From Pseudactinotalea sp. HY158 (GTDB lineage Bacteria > Actinomycetota > Actinomycetes > Actinomycetales > Beutenbergiaceae): a DNA stretch of 64,000 nt. Of the stretch, positions 29,150 through 37,969 are shown in pieces. A program made the position numbers and the translations under genes. Location of the stretch: assembly GCF_009660225.1 (NCBI RefSeq), contig NZ_CP045920.1, positions 1,984,001 through 2,048,000 of the forward strand. Direction: 5' to 3'. The first letter of the stretch is position 1. Each line of letters opens with the position of its first letter. Under the pieces are notes generated by a model. It saw only the letters and a program-made list of their open reading frames with translations, was not told the origin of the DNA and did not search any database.

Positions 29150-29192
29150 GTGACATCGGCCGCCATGCGGGCTTACGATGTTAGCGCGCACA
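29150..29192 (+). promoter_or_regulatory. Sugar importer promoter with AraR-type operator
   Basis: GTGACA (29150-29155) and TACGAT (29174-29179) are 18 bases apart. The operator TGTTAGCGCGCACA (29179-29192) begins at the last base of the -10 and so covers the transcription start. It is the third copy of the palindrome found at araB and GH59. Confidence 0.72.
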
Positions 29193-29295
29193 TTGGCCGC
29201 GGGGCCATGACCAACCCAGGTGGTCGACCCCTCGTAGGCGGGCATCGACGGCCCTGCGGCCTTGCTACGGCAGGCAATCTCTCAAGGAGGAGTAC

Positions 29296-30456
29296 ATGCG
29301 TATCAACAGACTTGTGGCGGCCACCGCCGGGTTGGGACTAGCCCTGACCCTGGCCGCGTGTGGCGGTCAGGGTGCGGGCGGCGTCGATGACGCACCCGGC
29401 GGCAACAGCGCCGATGCCGATCCGTCGGATCAGACCATCGGTGTCGCCATGCCCACCCAGACCTCGGAACGATGGATCGCCGACGGGGAGGCAGTCAAGA
29501 GCCAACTCGAGGAGAAGGGCTACACGGTCGACCTGCAGTTCGCGAACGACGACATCCCCACGCAGAGTCAGCAGATCGACCAGATGATCACGCAGGGTGT
29601 CGACCTGCTCATCATCGCGTCGATCGACGGCACCGCGCTGTCGAGTCAGCTCGAGTCGGCCGCTGCCAAGGACATCCCGGTCATCGCGTACGACCGCCTC
29701 ATCAACGGCAGCGACCACGTGGAGTTCTACGTCACGTTCGATAACTACAACGTCGGCGTCCAACAGGCCACCTCGCTGCTCGTCGGCCTCGGCTTCCTCG
29801 AGGAGGATGGCACCGAGGCGGCCGATGCGCCCACGAGCCCGCAGAACATCGAGGTGTTCGCCGGCTCCCCGGACGACAACAACGCCGGCTTCTTCTTCGA
29901 CGGAGCCATGGAGACCCTCGCGCCGTACCTCGAGGACGGACGGATCGTCGTGCCCTCGGGCCAGACGGACTTCGACACGGTCGCGACGCTCCGCTGGAGC
30001 CAGGAGGCGGCACAGACCCGCATGGAGGACCTACTCACCTCGACCTACTCGGGCGGTGAGGAACTCGACGGCGTGCTGTCTCCCTTCGATGGAATCTCCC
30101 GTGGCGTGATCACGGCACTCCAGGGCGCCGGGCACGGTCCGAGCCTCGAGGAGGGTCTGCCGATCGTCAGCGGGCAGGACGCGGAGATCGCCTCGGTCAG
30201 CCTCATCGACCAGGGGGTCCAGTTCGCCACGATCTTCAAGGACACCCGCAAGCTGGCGAGCCAGGCGGTGACCGCCGCCACGTCGTTCCTCGAGGGGGAC
30301 GAGCCGGAGGCCAACGACACCGAGACGTACGACAACGGCGTCAAGATCGTTCCGTCCTATCTGCTCGAGTCGGACATCGTGTACAAGGAGAACATCTCCG
30401 AGCTGCTGATCGATTCCGGCTACTACACCCAGGAGCAGGTCGACACCGGCCAGTGA
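29296..30456 (+). CDS. ChvE-type sugar-binding lipoprotein of ABC importer
   Basis: A 386-residue lipoprotein that captures a monosaccharide outside the membrane and delivers it to the importer encoded downstream. AGGAGG lies 6 bases before the start. The lipobox LAAC puts the lipidated cysteine at residue 22. The mature part is a type I periplasmic-binding fold close to ChvE/MmsA-system proteins, starting TIGVAMPTQTSERW, with VDLLIIASIDGTAL and IPVIAYDRLI. ChvE relatives bind L-arabinose, D-galactose, xylose and related sugars, which suits the ara regulon. A strong hairpin after the gene probably keeps its mRNA in excess over the other subunits. Confidence 0.93.
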   Translation: MRINRLVAATAGLGLALTLAACGGQGAGGVDDAPGGNSADADPSDQTIGVAMPTQTSERWIADGEAVKSQLEEKGYTVDLQFANDDIPTQSQQIDQMITQGVDLLIIASIDGTALSSQLESAAAKDIPVIAYDRLINGSDHVEFYVTFDNYNVGVQQATSLLVGLGFLEEDGTEAADAPTSPQNIEVFAGSPDDNNAGFFFDGAMETLAPYLEDGRIVVPSGQTDFDTVATLRWSQEAAQTRMEDLLTSTYSGGEELDGVLSPFDGISRGVITALQGAGHGPSLEEGLPIVSGQDAEIASVSLIDQGVQFATIFKDTRKLASQAVTAATSFLEGDEPEANDTETYDNGVKIVPSYLLESDIVYKENISELLIDSGYYTQEQVDTGQ

Positions 30457-30465
30457 GCCACCGCT

Positions 30466-30504
30466 GGGATGGGCCGCGCCCGAACGAGAGGCGCGGCCCA
30501 TCCC
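30466..30504 (+). terminator. Intercistronic hairpin between binding protein and ATPase genes
   Basis: Perfect 15-base arms GGGATGGGCCGCGCC (30466-30480) and its complement (30490-30504) around a 9-base loop, 10 bases after the stop codon. Because the importer genes continue beyond it, it is probably an attenuator or 3'-end mRNA stabiliser. Confidence 0.75.
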
Positions 30505-30530
30505 CTCAAATTTGGAGGACGTCGCTCGTC

Positions 30531-32072
30531 ATGACCGAGAACATCCTGGAGATGCACGACATCACGAAGACCTTCCCCGGCGTCAAGGCACTCACGGACG
30601 TCACCATCGAGATCGGCCGCGGCGAGATCCACGCGATCTGCGGTGAGAATGGCGCGGGCAAGTCGACCCTCATGAAGGTGCTCTCCGGCGTCTACCCGTA
30701 CGGCAGCTACACCGGTCACATCCGCTTCAACGACGATGAGGTTCGCTTCGCCTCGATCAACGACAGCGAGGCCCACGGTATCGTCATCATTCATCAGGAA
30801 CTGGCCCTCATACCCGAGCTGTCCATCGCCGAGAACATCTTCCTCGGTAACGAGGTCCGCGGCCGGCTGGGAATGATCGATTGGCACGAGACCCGCTCCC
30901 GGGCCGCAGAGCTGATGCGACAGGTCGGCCTGGCAGAACAGCCGACAACACGCGTCGGCCAACTCGGTGTCGGTAAGCAGCAACTGGTGGAGATCGCCAA
31001 GGCACTGTCGAAGAACGTGTCACTCCTCATCCTCGACGAGCCCACGGCCGCCCTGAACGACAACGACTCCGAACATCTTCTCAATCTACTACGCGAGCTC
31101 AACGAGCGTGGCATCACGTGCATCATCATCTCGCACAAGCTCAATGAGATCGCGGCGATATCTCACCGCACGACCATCATTCGCGATGGCAGGACGATCG
31201 AGACCATCGACATGGCCGATGCCGATGCGACGCAGGAACGTATCATCCGGAGCATGGTCGGCCGAGACCTCGAGCATCGCTACCCCCAGCGCGTGCCGGA
31301 GATCGGTGCGGAAGTGCTCCGGGTGGAGGATTGGACCGTCTACCATCCGAGCCAGGTGGGCCGGAAGGTCGTCGATCGGGCGAGCTTCGACGTACGCGCG
31401 GGCGAAGTGGTCGGAATCGCCGGCCTCATGGGCGCGGGCCGCACCGAGCTCGCCATGAGCCTCTTCGGCCAGAGCTATGGACGTGACATCTCCGGCCGCG
31501 TGTATCTCGACGGTGAGGAGATCCGCATGCGTACGGTCTCCGAAGCGATCGCTCACGGCGTCGCCTATGTGACCGAAGACCGTAAGCAGTATGGGCTCAA
31601 CCTCATCGACAACGTCCGCCGCAACGTGTCGGCGGCCGGCCTGCGGCGGTTGACCCGGCGTGGCTGGGTCAACGCCCATGAGGAACTCCGCGTGGCCGAG
31701 GAGTACCGAACCAATCTGAACATCAAGACACCGAATGTCATGACCATCACCGGAAACCTCTCCGGTGGGAACCAGCAGAAGGTCGTCCTGTCCAAGTGGC
31801 TCTACACCGAGCCCGAGGTGCTCATCCTCGATGAGCCGACACGCGGGATCGACGTCGGCGCCAAGTACGAGATCTACACGATCATCAACCGCATGGTCGC
31901 GGCCGGAAAAGCAGTCGTCATCATCTCCTCCGAACTCCCAGAGATTCTCGGAGTATGTGATCGCATCTTCACATTGTCCGACGGACGGATGACAGGACAA
32001 CTGCCGCGAGCAGAAGCAACCCAGGAGAATCTCATGGAGCTCATGACCAGGGAGAAGGTACAAGCAGCATGA
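30531..32072 (+). CDS. Sugar ABC importer ATPase, double-domain (MmsA/GguA type)
   Basis: A 513-residue protein with two fused ABC ATPase domains, as in monosaccharide importers of the RbsA/XylG/MmsA type. The ATG at 30531 is chosen; GGAGG lies 13 bases upstream, a rather long spacing. The first domain has Walker A GENGAGKSTL (about residue 40) and the second has the signature LSGGNQQKVVLSKWL before Walker B VLILDEPTRGIDVGA. Like relatives, the second domain lacks a canonical Walker A. It couples ATP hydrolysis to uptake through the permease, whose start overlaps this stop (ATGA). Confidence 0.95.
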   Translation: MTENILEMHDITKTFPGVKALTDVTIEIGRGEIHAICGENGAGKSTLMKVLSGVYPYGSYTGHIRFNDDEVRFASINDSEAHGIVIIHQELALIPELSIAENIFLGNEVRGRLGMIDWHETRSRAAELMRQVGLAEQPTTRVGQLGVGKQQLVEIAKALSKNVSLLILDEPTAALNDNDSEHLLNLLRELNERGITCIIISHKLNEIAAISHRTTIIRDGRTIETIDMADADATQERIIRSMVGRDLEHRYPQRVPEIGAEVLRVEDWTVYHPSQVGRKVVDRASFDVRAGEVVGIAGLMGAGRTELAMSLFGQSYGRDISGRVYLDGEEIRMRTVSEAIAHGVAYVTEDRKQYGLNLIDNVRRNVSAAGLRRLTRRGWVNAHEELRVAEEYRTNLNIKTPNVMTITGNLSGGNQQKVVLSKWLYTEPEVLILDEPTRGIDVGAKYEIYTIINRMVAAGKAVVIISSELPEILGVCDRIFTLSDGRMTGQLPRAEATQENLMELMTREKVQAA

Positions 32073-33244
32073 CCGGAATCGCGAACCTCCGAGTGCTCTG
32101 GTCGAGCAATCTGCGACAGAGCGGAATCCTCATCGCCCTCGCGGTGATCGTCATGTTCTTCTCGGTGTTCAATCCGAACTTCCTCAGCCCCGGCAACCTG
32201 ACGAACATCGTCCTGCAGTACTCCTACATCCTCATCCTCGCGATCGGCATGATGATCGTGATCGTCGGTGGCCATATCGACCTGTCCGTCGGCTCCCTCC
32301 TCGCCCTCACGGGCGCGGTCTCGGCCGTGGTCGTCATCAAGCACGGGGCCCCGTGGTGGGTGGGTGTGCTCGCCGCGCTCGCGGTCGGACTCCTCGCCGG
32401 TGTCTGGCAGGGGTTCTGGGTCGCCTACGTCGGAATCCCGGCGTTCATCGTCACGCTCGCCGGCATGCTCCTCTTCCGGGGCCTGACGTACCAGGTGCTC
32501 AACAATGTCTCGCTGTCACCCTTCGGCGGCCCGTACTACGAGATCGCCAACGGATTCTTCAACGGGCTGTTGGGTGGCTACGGCTTCGACGTCTTCACGC
32601 TCGTCATCTTCGCCTTCGCGGTCGTCGGGTACGTCGTCATACAGATTCGGGATCGTCGGGCGACTCTCCGATTCAACCAGGCGGTCGCCGCCTTCCCGCT
32701 GTTCCTGCTCAAGCTCGTCGCGGTTGCGGCCATCGTCATGGCCTTCGCCTATCAGCTCTCCCGGAGCCGCGGTCTTCCCTACGTGCTCATCATTCTCGCG
32801 GTCCTCATCATCGTGTACTCGATCGTCATGCAGCGCACGACGTTCGGCCGGCATGTCTACGCGATCGGGGGCAACCTTCCGGCCGCCCTGCTCTCGGGTG
32901 TCAAGGTCAAGCGCGACAACTTCCTCATCATGGTCAACATGGGGCTGCTCTCCGGCGTCGCCGGGGTCGTCTACTCGTCCCGCATGAACGGTGCCCAACC
33001 GGGCGCGGGGAACATGTTCGAGCTCGACGCCATCGCGGCGTGCTTCATCGGTGGCGCAGCGATCACCGGCGGGATCGGCCGGATCACCGGAGCCATGATC
33101 GGTGGCCTCATCATGGCCGTCATGAGTAACGGCATGCAGCTCATGGGTCTGCCTTCGTCCACTCAGCAGGTGGTCAAGGGACTCGTGCTTCTTCTGGCGG
33201 TCGCGTTCGACGTCTACAACAAGCGTCGCGCGGGTGGACGCTGA
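32069..33244 (+). CDS. Sugar ABC importer permease (GguB/XylH type)
   Basis: The single membrane subunit of the importer, 391 residues, forming the pore as a homodimer. About ten hydrophobic segments are visible. The family loop GAVSAVVVIKHG and the coupling segment TFGRHVYAIGGNLPAALLSGVKV are present. At this length, with the insert around RDRRATLRFNQAV, it belongs to the longer XylH/GguB/MmsB branch. It starts inside the ATPase stop codon and ends before a convergent hairpin. Confidence 0.94.
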   Translation: MTGIANLRVLWSSNLRQSGILIALAVIVMFFSVFNPNFLSPGNLTNIVLQYSYILILAIGMMIVIVGGHIDLSVGSLLALTGAVSAVVVIKHGAPWWVGVLAALAVGLLAGVWQGFWVAYVGIPAFIVTLAGMLLFRGLTYQVLNNVSLSPFGGPYYEIANGFFNGLLGGYGFDVFTLVIFAFAVVGYVVIQIRDRRATLRFNQAVAAFPLFLLKLVAVAAIVMAFAYQLSRSRGLPYVLIILAVLIIVYSIVMQRTTFGRHVYAIGGNLPAALLSGVKVKRDNFLIMVNMGLLSGVAGVVYSSRMNGAQPGAGNMFELDAIAACFIGGAAITGGIGRITGAMIGGLIMAVMSNGMQLMGLPSSTQQVVKGLVLLLAVAFDVYNKRRAGGR

Positions 33245-33264
33245 CGATTCCGCGCGGATCCAAG

Positions 33265-33298
33265 GCGTGCGGCCGGCCTCGATGGGCCGGCCGCACGC
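33265..33298. terminator. Bidirectional terminator between importer and ThDP enzyme genes
   Basis: Perfect 14-base arms GCGTGCGGCCGGCC (33265-33278) and its complement (33285-33298) around a 6-base loop. It lies between two convergent genes, 20 bases after the permease stop and 30 bases after the ThDP-enzyme stop, and can serve both strands. Confidence 0.75.
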
Positions 33299-33328
33299 GC
33301 TGGTGCGTGGGCAGGAACGCCCGGCTCC

Positions 33329-34972
33329 TCAGTGCCCGAAGGCCTCGGCGAGCCACCAGGACGGCTCGGAGGTGACCTTCGCGTCGATGACGAGGGCACG
33401 CTCCCGGGGCCCATCGAGCCAGGCGCGCACGGGGTCCAGGTCCCCGGGCCGGCGCACGGTCACGCCCTCGAGGCCGTAGCCGCGGGCGATCGCCGCGATG
33501 TCGGTGGGTGGGAACGTGACCGTGTCGAGGTTCTCGCCCGCGAAGTGGTGGACCTCGGCCCCGTAGGCGTCGTCGTTGTAGACGATCACGAGCATCGGCA
33601 GGCCGAGCCGGCGGAGCGTCTCGAACTCGGCGGCGGCCATGAGGGCTCCCCCGTCGCCGAGGGCGGCGATCGGTAGCCGGTCCGGCTGGGCGAGGGCGGC
33701 GCCGATCGCGGTCGCCAGCCCGAGCCCGATCGATTGGAACGCCTGGGTGAAGCACAGGCCCCGCTCGTCCGGCACCCGCAGGAACGCGCTCGGGTAGCCC
33801 ATGAAGTTGCCCGAGTCCACGCCGATCACCCGCTCGAGGGGCAGCAGTTCGTCGAGCGCCAGCGTCAGGGTGCGGGGATCGATCCGCTCGGCCGTGGAGG
33901 CGTCGTCGAACGGCGTGTGCCGCCAGCCGATCCCGGCCGCGAGCCGGCGGGTGACCTCGCCGGTGCGGTAGCCCGCACGCGGCCCGATCCGGCCGAGCAG
34001 GGCGCGTGCCACGGCGCTCACGTCGCCGACCACGGGCACGTCGATCTCCCGGTGGGCGCCGAGCGCGCCGGTCGTGTCGTCGACCTGGGCCACGGTGGCT
34101 CGATCGCCGATGAGCCGGCCGTGCCGCATCGTCCACATGTTCAGGGCGCAGCCCCAGCCCACGATGAGGTCGGCGCCGCGGATGAGCTCGGCCGCGCCGG
34201 GGCTGGAGAACCCGCCGGAGATGCCCAGGTCCCACGGGTCGCCGTGGAAGAGCCCGGCAGCGACGGCGGAGGTCGCCACGAGCGCGCCACTCGCCTCGGC
34301 GAGGTCGAGCAGAGCCTCCCGCGCCCCCGGCGCGCGCCCGCCACGCCCGGCCACGAACACCGGCCGCTTCGCCGCCCCGATCGCCGCGGCCAGCGCGGCC
34401 AGGTCGGCCTCGCCCGGTTCGACGGCGCCCGCCCCCGCCGCGGCGAACCCACCCGGACGGTGGGCCGATGCACCCGCGGGAGCGACGTCGTCCAGAAGCG
34501 GAAGCGGCAACTGGAGCACGATCGTGCGGCGGCCATCCCGCGCCCGGGCGACGACACGGGCCGCATCCCGGGCGGCCGTGCCCGGGTCGGTGAGCGTGAC
34601 CGACTCCGCCCCGACGGCGGCGGCGATCGCCCCCTGGTCGATGGCGAAATTGGAGGAGGGCGCGGTGGCGAGCGGGGCGAGCACGACGAGCGGGGTGCGG
34701 GACTTGGCGGCCTCCGCGATGCCCGTGATCGCGTTCGTGTAACCGCACCCCTGATGCACGCTCACCGCGGTGACCGCACCGCTCGTGCGGGCATAGGCGT
34801 CGGCCATCGTGGCGGCCCCGCCCTCGTGCCGGGCCGCGGTGAACGTCGCCCCGGCCGCGATCATCGCGTTCGTCAGGTGGAAGTTGCCCGATCCGACGAC
34901 GCCGAAGACGTGGCGAATGCCCGCGTCCACGAGCGCGCGCCCGATCGCGCCTGCGCACGTGCCGGCCGTCAC
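33329..34972 (-). CDS. Thiamine-diphosphate-dependent decarboxylase/synthase-like enzyme
   Basis: A 547-residue ThDP enzyme of the acetolactate synthase / benzoylformate decarboxylase superfamily. The GTG at 34972 overlaps the stop of the cyclase gene (GTGA), so the two are translationally coupled. The N-terminal Pyr domain contains the catalytic glutamate in ARHEGGAATMADAYAR (Glu50). A central domain follows. The C-terminal PP domain has the ThDP/Mg motif from GDGG near residue 436 to VYNDD. It lacks a close match to true acetolactate synthase at the active-site loop, and no regulatory subunit is nearby. The cyclase neighbour suggests it decarboxylates or condenses the 2-oxo acid that enzyme releases. 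Substrate unknown. Confidence 0.85.
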   Translation of the reverse strand: MTAGTCAGAIGRALVDAGIRHVFGVVGSGNFHLTNAMIAAGATFTAARHEGGAATMADAYARTSGAVTAVSVHQGCGYTNAITGIAEAAKSRTPLVVLAPLATAPSSNFAIDQGAIAAAVGAESVTLTDPGTAARDAARVVARARDGRRTIVLQLPLPLLDDVAPAGASAHRPGGFAAAGAGAVEPGEADLAALAAAIGAAKRPVFVAGRGGRAPGAREALLDLAEASGALVATSAVAAGLFHGDPWDLGISGGFSSPGAAELIRGADLIVGWGCALNMWTMRHGRLIGDRATVAQVDDTTGALGAHREIDVPVVGDVSAVARALLGRIGPRAGYRTGEVTRRLAAGIGWRHTPFDDASTAERIDPRTLTLALDELLPLERVIGVDSGNFMGYPSAFLRVPDERGLCFTQAFQSIGLGLATAIGAALAQPDRLPIAALGDGGALMAAAEFETLRRLGLPMLVIVYNDDAYGAEVHHFAGENLDTVTFPPTDIAAIARGYGLEGVTVRRPGDLDPVRAWLDGPRERALVIDAKVTSEPSWWLAEAFGH

Positions 34973-35739
34973 CGTTCGACGAGCGCGAGCACCCGCACGG
35001 GCGACCCGCTTCCGGAGACGATCCTCAGCGGCGAGGCGAGCACGACCGCCCCGGTGGGCGGGAGTCGGTCGAGGTTCTGCAGCTGCGCGAGCCCGTACTT
35101 GCCCGCGCCCATGAAGTGGTCGTGGCAGGGGAACAGCGGGTCGAAGCCGGCCGCGGCGCCCGCGTCGGTTCCGACGGTCTCCACGCCGAGGCCCTGCAGC
35201 GGCGTCTCCTGGGCCACCCAGCGGGCGCATTCGGCCGAGAGCCCCGGGCTCGCCGGTTCGCCGTCGATGCGGTTGATCATGTCGGCCTGCCCCGCGCGCG
35301 CCGACCAGCCGGTGCGGCACAGGAGCCAGCCGCCGGCCGGCAGCGGGCCGTGCTCGGCCACGAACGCCTCGACGTGGTGGCGCTCGATGAGGAAGTTCGG
35401 GTCGGCGGCCACGTCCGCGGTCACGTCGAGCACGACGGCCGGGGCCACGAAGCTCGACACCGGCACCGCGGAGATGTCCGCCAGGTCGCGGCCGCTGGCC
35501 CAGTGGTTCGGCGCGTCGAAGTGGGTGCCGGTGTGCTCGCCGGTGCGGAAGTTGTTCCAATACCAGGCGGGGCCGCGGTCGTCGTAGCGGGAGATCTCCT
35601 CGAGCTCGAATCGGGCCGTCTGGCCGAAGATCTCGGGGAGCTCGAGGATCGGGGTCTCGCTGCTCAACGGGGCGGTGAGGTCGACGACTTCGATGCGGCC
35701 CTCGCGCAGGTCGGTCACGAGCTGGGTCAACACGGACAC
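34969..35739 (-). CDS. Cyclase-family metal-dependent hydrolase
   Basis: A 256-residue hydrolase of the cyclase superfamily, which includes bacterial kynurenine formamidase and isatin hydrolase. The GTG at 35739 is selected because AAGGAGA lies 7 bases upstream; the longer frame to 35883 has no ribosome site. The defining metal motif HTGTHFDAPNH gives His69, His73, Asp75 and His79. Further signatures are LLCRTGW and a late HDHFMGAGKYGLAQL. It is the first gene of a two-gene unit with the ThDP enzyme. By family precedent it opens an amide, lactam or ester ring. A promoter in the 172-base gap shared with the adhesin is likely but not clear. Confidence 0.85.
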   Translation of the reverse strand: MSVLTQLVTDLREGRIEVVDLTAPLSSETPILELPEIFGQTARFELEEISRYDDRGPAWYWNNFRTGEHTGTHFDAPNHWASGRDLADISAVPVSSFVAPAVVLDVTADVAADPNFLIERHHVEAFVAEHGPLPAGGWLLCRTGWSARAGQADMINRIDGEPASPGLSAECARWVAQETPLQGLGVETVGTDAGAAAGFDPLFPCHDHFMGAGKYGLAQLQNLDRLPPTGAVVLASPLRIVSGSGSPVRVLALVER

Positions 35740-35911
35740 GGGTGGTCTCCTTCGACTGGGTTCCTGCCGCGATTCTGGCACGGCCCCGCCGGGCAGGGCG
35801 CACCTCGCCCGGGCGAGGAGTCGCCTGCCCGCCGGACCCAACGGGAAGACCAACGCGGAACCCAGCCGTTCCGCTAGGGTCACCCGGCCGCGGAATTCCT
35901 AGGTTGGAGGC

Positions 35912-37918
35912 ATGCTCGAACGTCACTCATCCACCGGCCGCCGCGCCGGCATCATCATTCTCCTGGCCGCCCTCGCCGCCACCCTCGGCCTCTGGTCCCC
36001 CGCCGGGCCCGCCCGGGCGGACACCGGCTTCGATCCCGGATACCCCGCCATGGGCACCCACGAGGAGGCCGTCCGCGGCTACGGCATCCAGACACCCGCG
36101 GGCCGCGAGGGCACGACCCTCTTCGCCCTCCACTCCGACGACGACGGCACGCCGGACCTGTTCGCCTACTGCGTCGAGTTCACGGTCGGAGCCCACTACG
36201 AGATCGGCCTGGAGATCGGCGGCTGGGACGACTTCCCCGGCAACAACAACTTCCGAACCGACGAGCGGGTGCGCGAACACGTCGCCTGGATCGTCCACGG
36301 CACCTATCCGCAGATCACCCTGGCCGAGCTCGCCGACCGATCCGGCATCGAGGGCCTGACCGAGAAGGAGGCGATCACCGGATCGCAGGCCGCGATCTGG
36401 TCCTACACCGACGCCGCGCCCGCGGAGGCGCGCTTCGCCTACGAGGGCCTGCGGGAGGGCACCGGCGCCACCGACACCACCTCGCCCGCGGCCCTGCGGG
36501 TGCAGGACCTCGTGGACTACCTCACCGGCGAGGCGAACACCGGACGGGCCGAATCGGAGGGACCCGAGCTGAGCGTCGCCCCGCCCCGGGCGACCGGCCG
36601 GGCCGGCACCCTCGTCGGCCCGATCGTCTTCGACTCCTCCGAGCCCACGGTGGTCGCCACCGTCGCCGGCCCCTACCCGCTCGTGCTCGCCGACGGCACG
36701 CCCGTCGACGTGTCCGCCGCCCCGACCGGCGTCGACCTCTTCCTCGACGTGCCCGCCGCCGCCCCCGCGGGCGACGTGAGCATCACGGCGACCGTGACCG
36801 GGCCCGAGCGCACCGGCGTGCTGGTCACGAACACGAAGCCCCGCACCCAGTCCCTCATAATCGCCCGGAGTGAGCAGGTGGAGGTGACCGCGACGGCCAC
36901 CGTCGAGTGGGAGGCCGTCCCGCGGATCGGCACGACCGCCGTGAACGGGGAGGACGGCGGCAGGTTCCTGCCCGAGTCCGGCCCGGCCACGATCGTCGAC
37001 ACCGTGGATTACGACGGCCTCGTGCCGGGCACCGAGTACACGATCGAGGGCGAGCTCATGACCCGCGGTGAGGCCGGCGGCACGCCCACCGGCCTCACCG
37101 CCACCGCCACCTTCACCCCCGAGACCCCGACCGGCAGCGTCGATCTCACCTTCGAGATTCCCGCCGGCGCCCTGACCGGCGAGGTCATCGTGGTCTTCGA
37201 GCACCTCTACCGCGACGGCGTTCCCGTCGCCGCGCACGCCGACATCGACGACGAGAACCAGACCGTCTACCGGCCCGCGATCGACACCTACGCCTACAAC
37301 CTGGCCACGGGTGAGAAGCTGCTCGATCCGGACGGCTCCACGCTCAGGGACGACGTCTCCTACTCCGGTCTCGTCGTGGGCGAGTCGTATGTGGTCACCG
37401 GCGAGGTGAGGGATCACGCCACGGGCGAGTCGACCGGCCTCACCTCCGAGACCACCTTCGTGGCCGAGAGCTCCGCGGGGATCGTCCACGTCGACTTCGA
37501 CGTTCCCGCCGGCTACGCCGATGCGACCCTCGTCGTGTTCGAGCGGCTGTACCTCGAGCGTTCCCGCACGGCGATGCTCGCCGGCGGTGCGCGCACGATG
37601 GCGGTGCCCACCGAGGTGACCATCGAGGACCGCAGGCTGCTGGCCACGCACGAGGACCTCGACGACGAGCGCCAGACGGTCGTGGTCGGCCCCAAGCCGA
37701 CCCCCGAGCCGACGCCGCCCCCGACCCCCGAGCCGACAGAGCCGACTGAGCCGACAGAGCCCACCCCTGAGCCGACCGGCCCGGCGTCTTCGAGCTCGTC
37801 GGAACCGCTCCCGCAGACCGGGGCGGGATCGTCCGGCGCGGCGCTGTGGCTCACGGCCGGGCTGCTCCTGGTCGGTGGCCTGCTCCTGTCCGTCCGCCGG
37901 ATCCGCGCGAACGGCTGA
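35912..37918 (+). CDS. Sortase-anchored thioester (TQXA) and VaFE-repeat surface adhesin
   Basis: A 668-residue wall protein. The signal peptide ends near residue 37 (ARAD). An N-terminal thioester domain is indicated by YGIQTPAGREG, Cys87 in FAYCVEF and Gln159 in GSQAAIW; such Cys-Gln thioesters can bond covalently to host or substrate amines. Two VaFE/T-Q ester-type domains follow (about 350-460 and 465-600), each starting TVDYDGL or DVSYSGL and ending DLDDE/DIDDE..QTV, then a Pro/Thr/Glu stalk, LPQTG at 633-637, a helix and Arg tail. GGAGG is only one base from the ATG, an unusually short spacing. The role is probably attachment. No pilin or sortase genes are adjacent. Confidence 0.9.
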   Translation: MLERHSSTGRRAGIIILLAALAATLGLWSPAGPARADTGFDPGYPAMGTHEEAVRGYGIQTPAGREGTTLFALHSDDDGTPDLFAYCVEFTVGAHYEIGLEIGGWDDFPGNNNFRTDERVREHVAWIVHGTYPQITLAELADRSGIEGLTEKEAITGSQAAIWSYTDAAPAEARFAYEGLREGTGATDTTSPAALRVQDLVDYLTGEANTGRAESEGPELSVAPPRATGRAGTLVGPIVFDSSEPTVVATVAGPYPLVLADGTPVDVSAAPTGVDLFLDVPAAAPAGDVSITATVTGPERTGVLVTNTKPRTQSLIIARSEQVEVTATATVEWEAVPRIGTTAVNGEDGGRFLPESGPATIVDTVDYDGLVPGTEYTIEGELMTRGEAGGTPTGLTATATFTPETPTGSVDLTFEIPAGALTGEVIVVFEHLYRDGVPVAAHADIDDENQTVYRPAIDTYAYNLATGEKLLDPDGSTLRDDVSYSGLVVGESYVVTGEVRDHATGESTGLTSETTFVAESSAGIVHVDFDVPAGYADATLVVFERLYLERSRTAMLAGGARTMAVPTEVTIEDRRLLATHEDLDDERQTVVVGPKPTPEPTPPPTPEPTEPTEPTEPTPEPTGPASSSSSEPLPQTGAGSSGAALWLTAGLLLVGGLLLSVRRIRANG

Positions 37919-37930
37919 TCCCGCCCCCGC

Positions 37931-37969
37931 GGCCCCGGAGTGCCCTGCTCAGGCAGGGTCTCCGGGGCC
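37931..37969. terminator. Bidirectional terminator between adhesin and LuxR genes
   Basis: GGCCCCGGA (37931-37939) pairs with TCCGGGGCC (37961-37969), with an inner CCCTG/CAGGG stem. It lies 12 bases after the adhesin stop and overlaps the last codons of the convergent LuxR gene, so one hairpin serves both. Confidence 0.65.

Larger units (their letters stand above)
28955..29295. other. Intergenic region before the sugar ABC importer
   Basis: This 341-base gap holds a weak hairpin at its left end, about 150 bases in which I see nothing, and then the importer promoter and operator (29150-29192). A leader of about 100 bases follows before the start codon at 29296. Confidence 0.6.

Noticed and set aside
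35740-35911. Clear promoter in the gap between the cyclase and adhesin genes
   Set aside because: Candidate -35 and -10 boxes had spacings of 25 bases or poor matches; the region must hold promoters but I could not place them.
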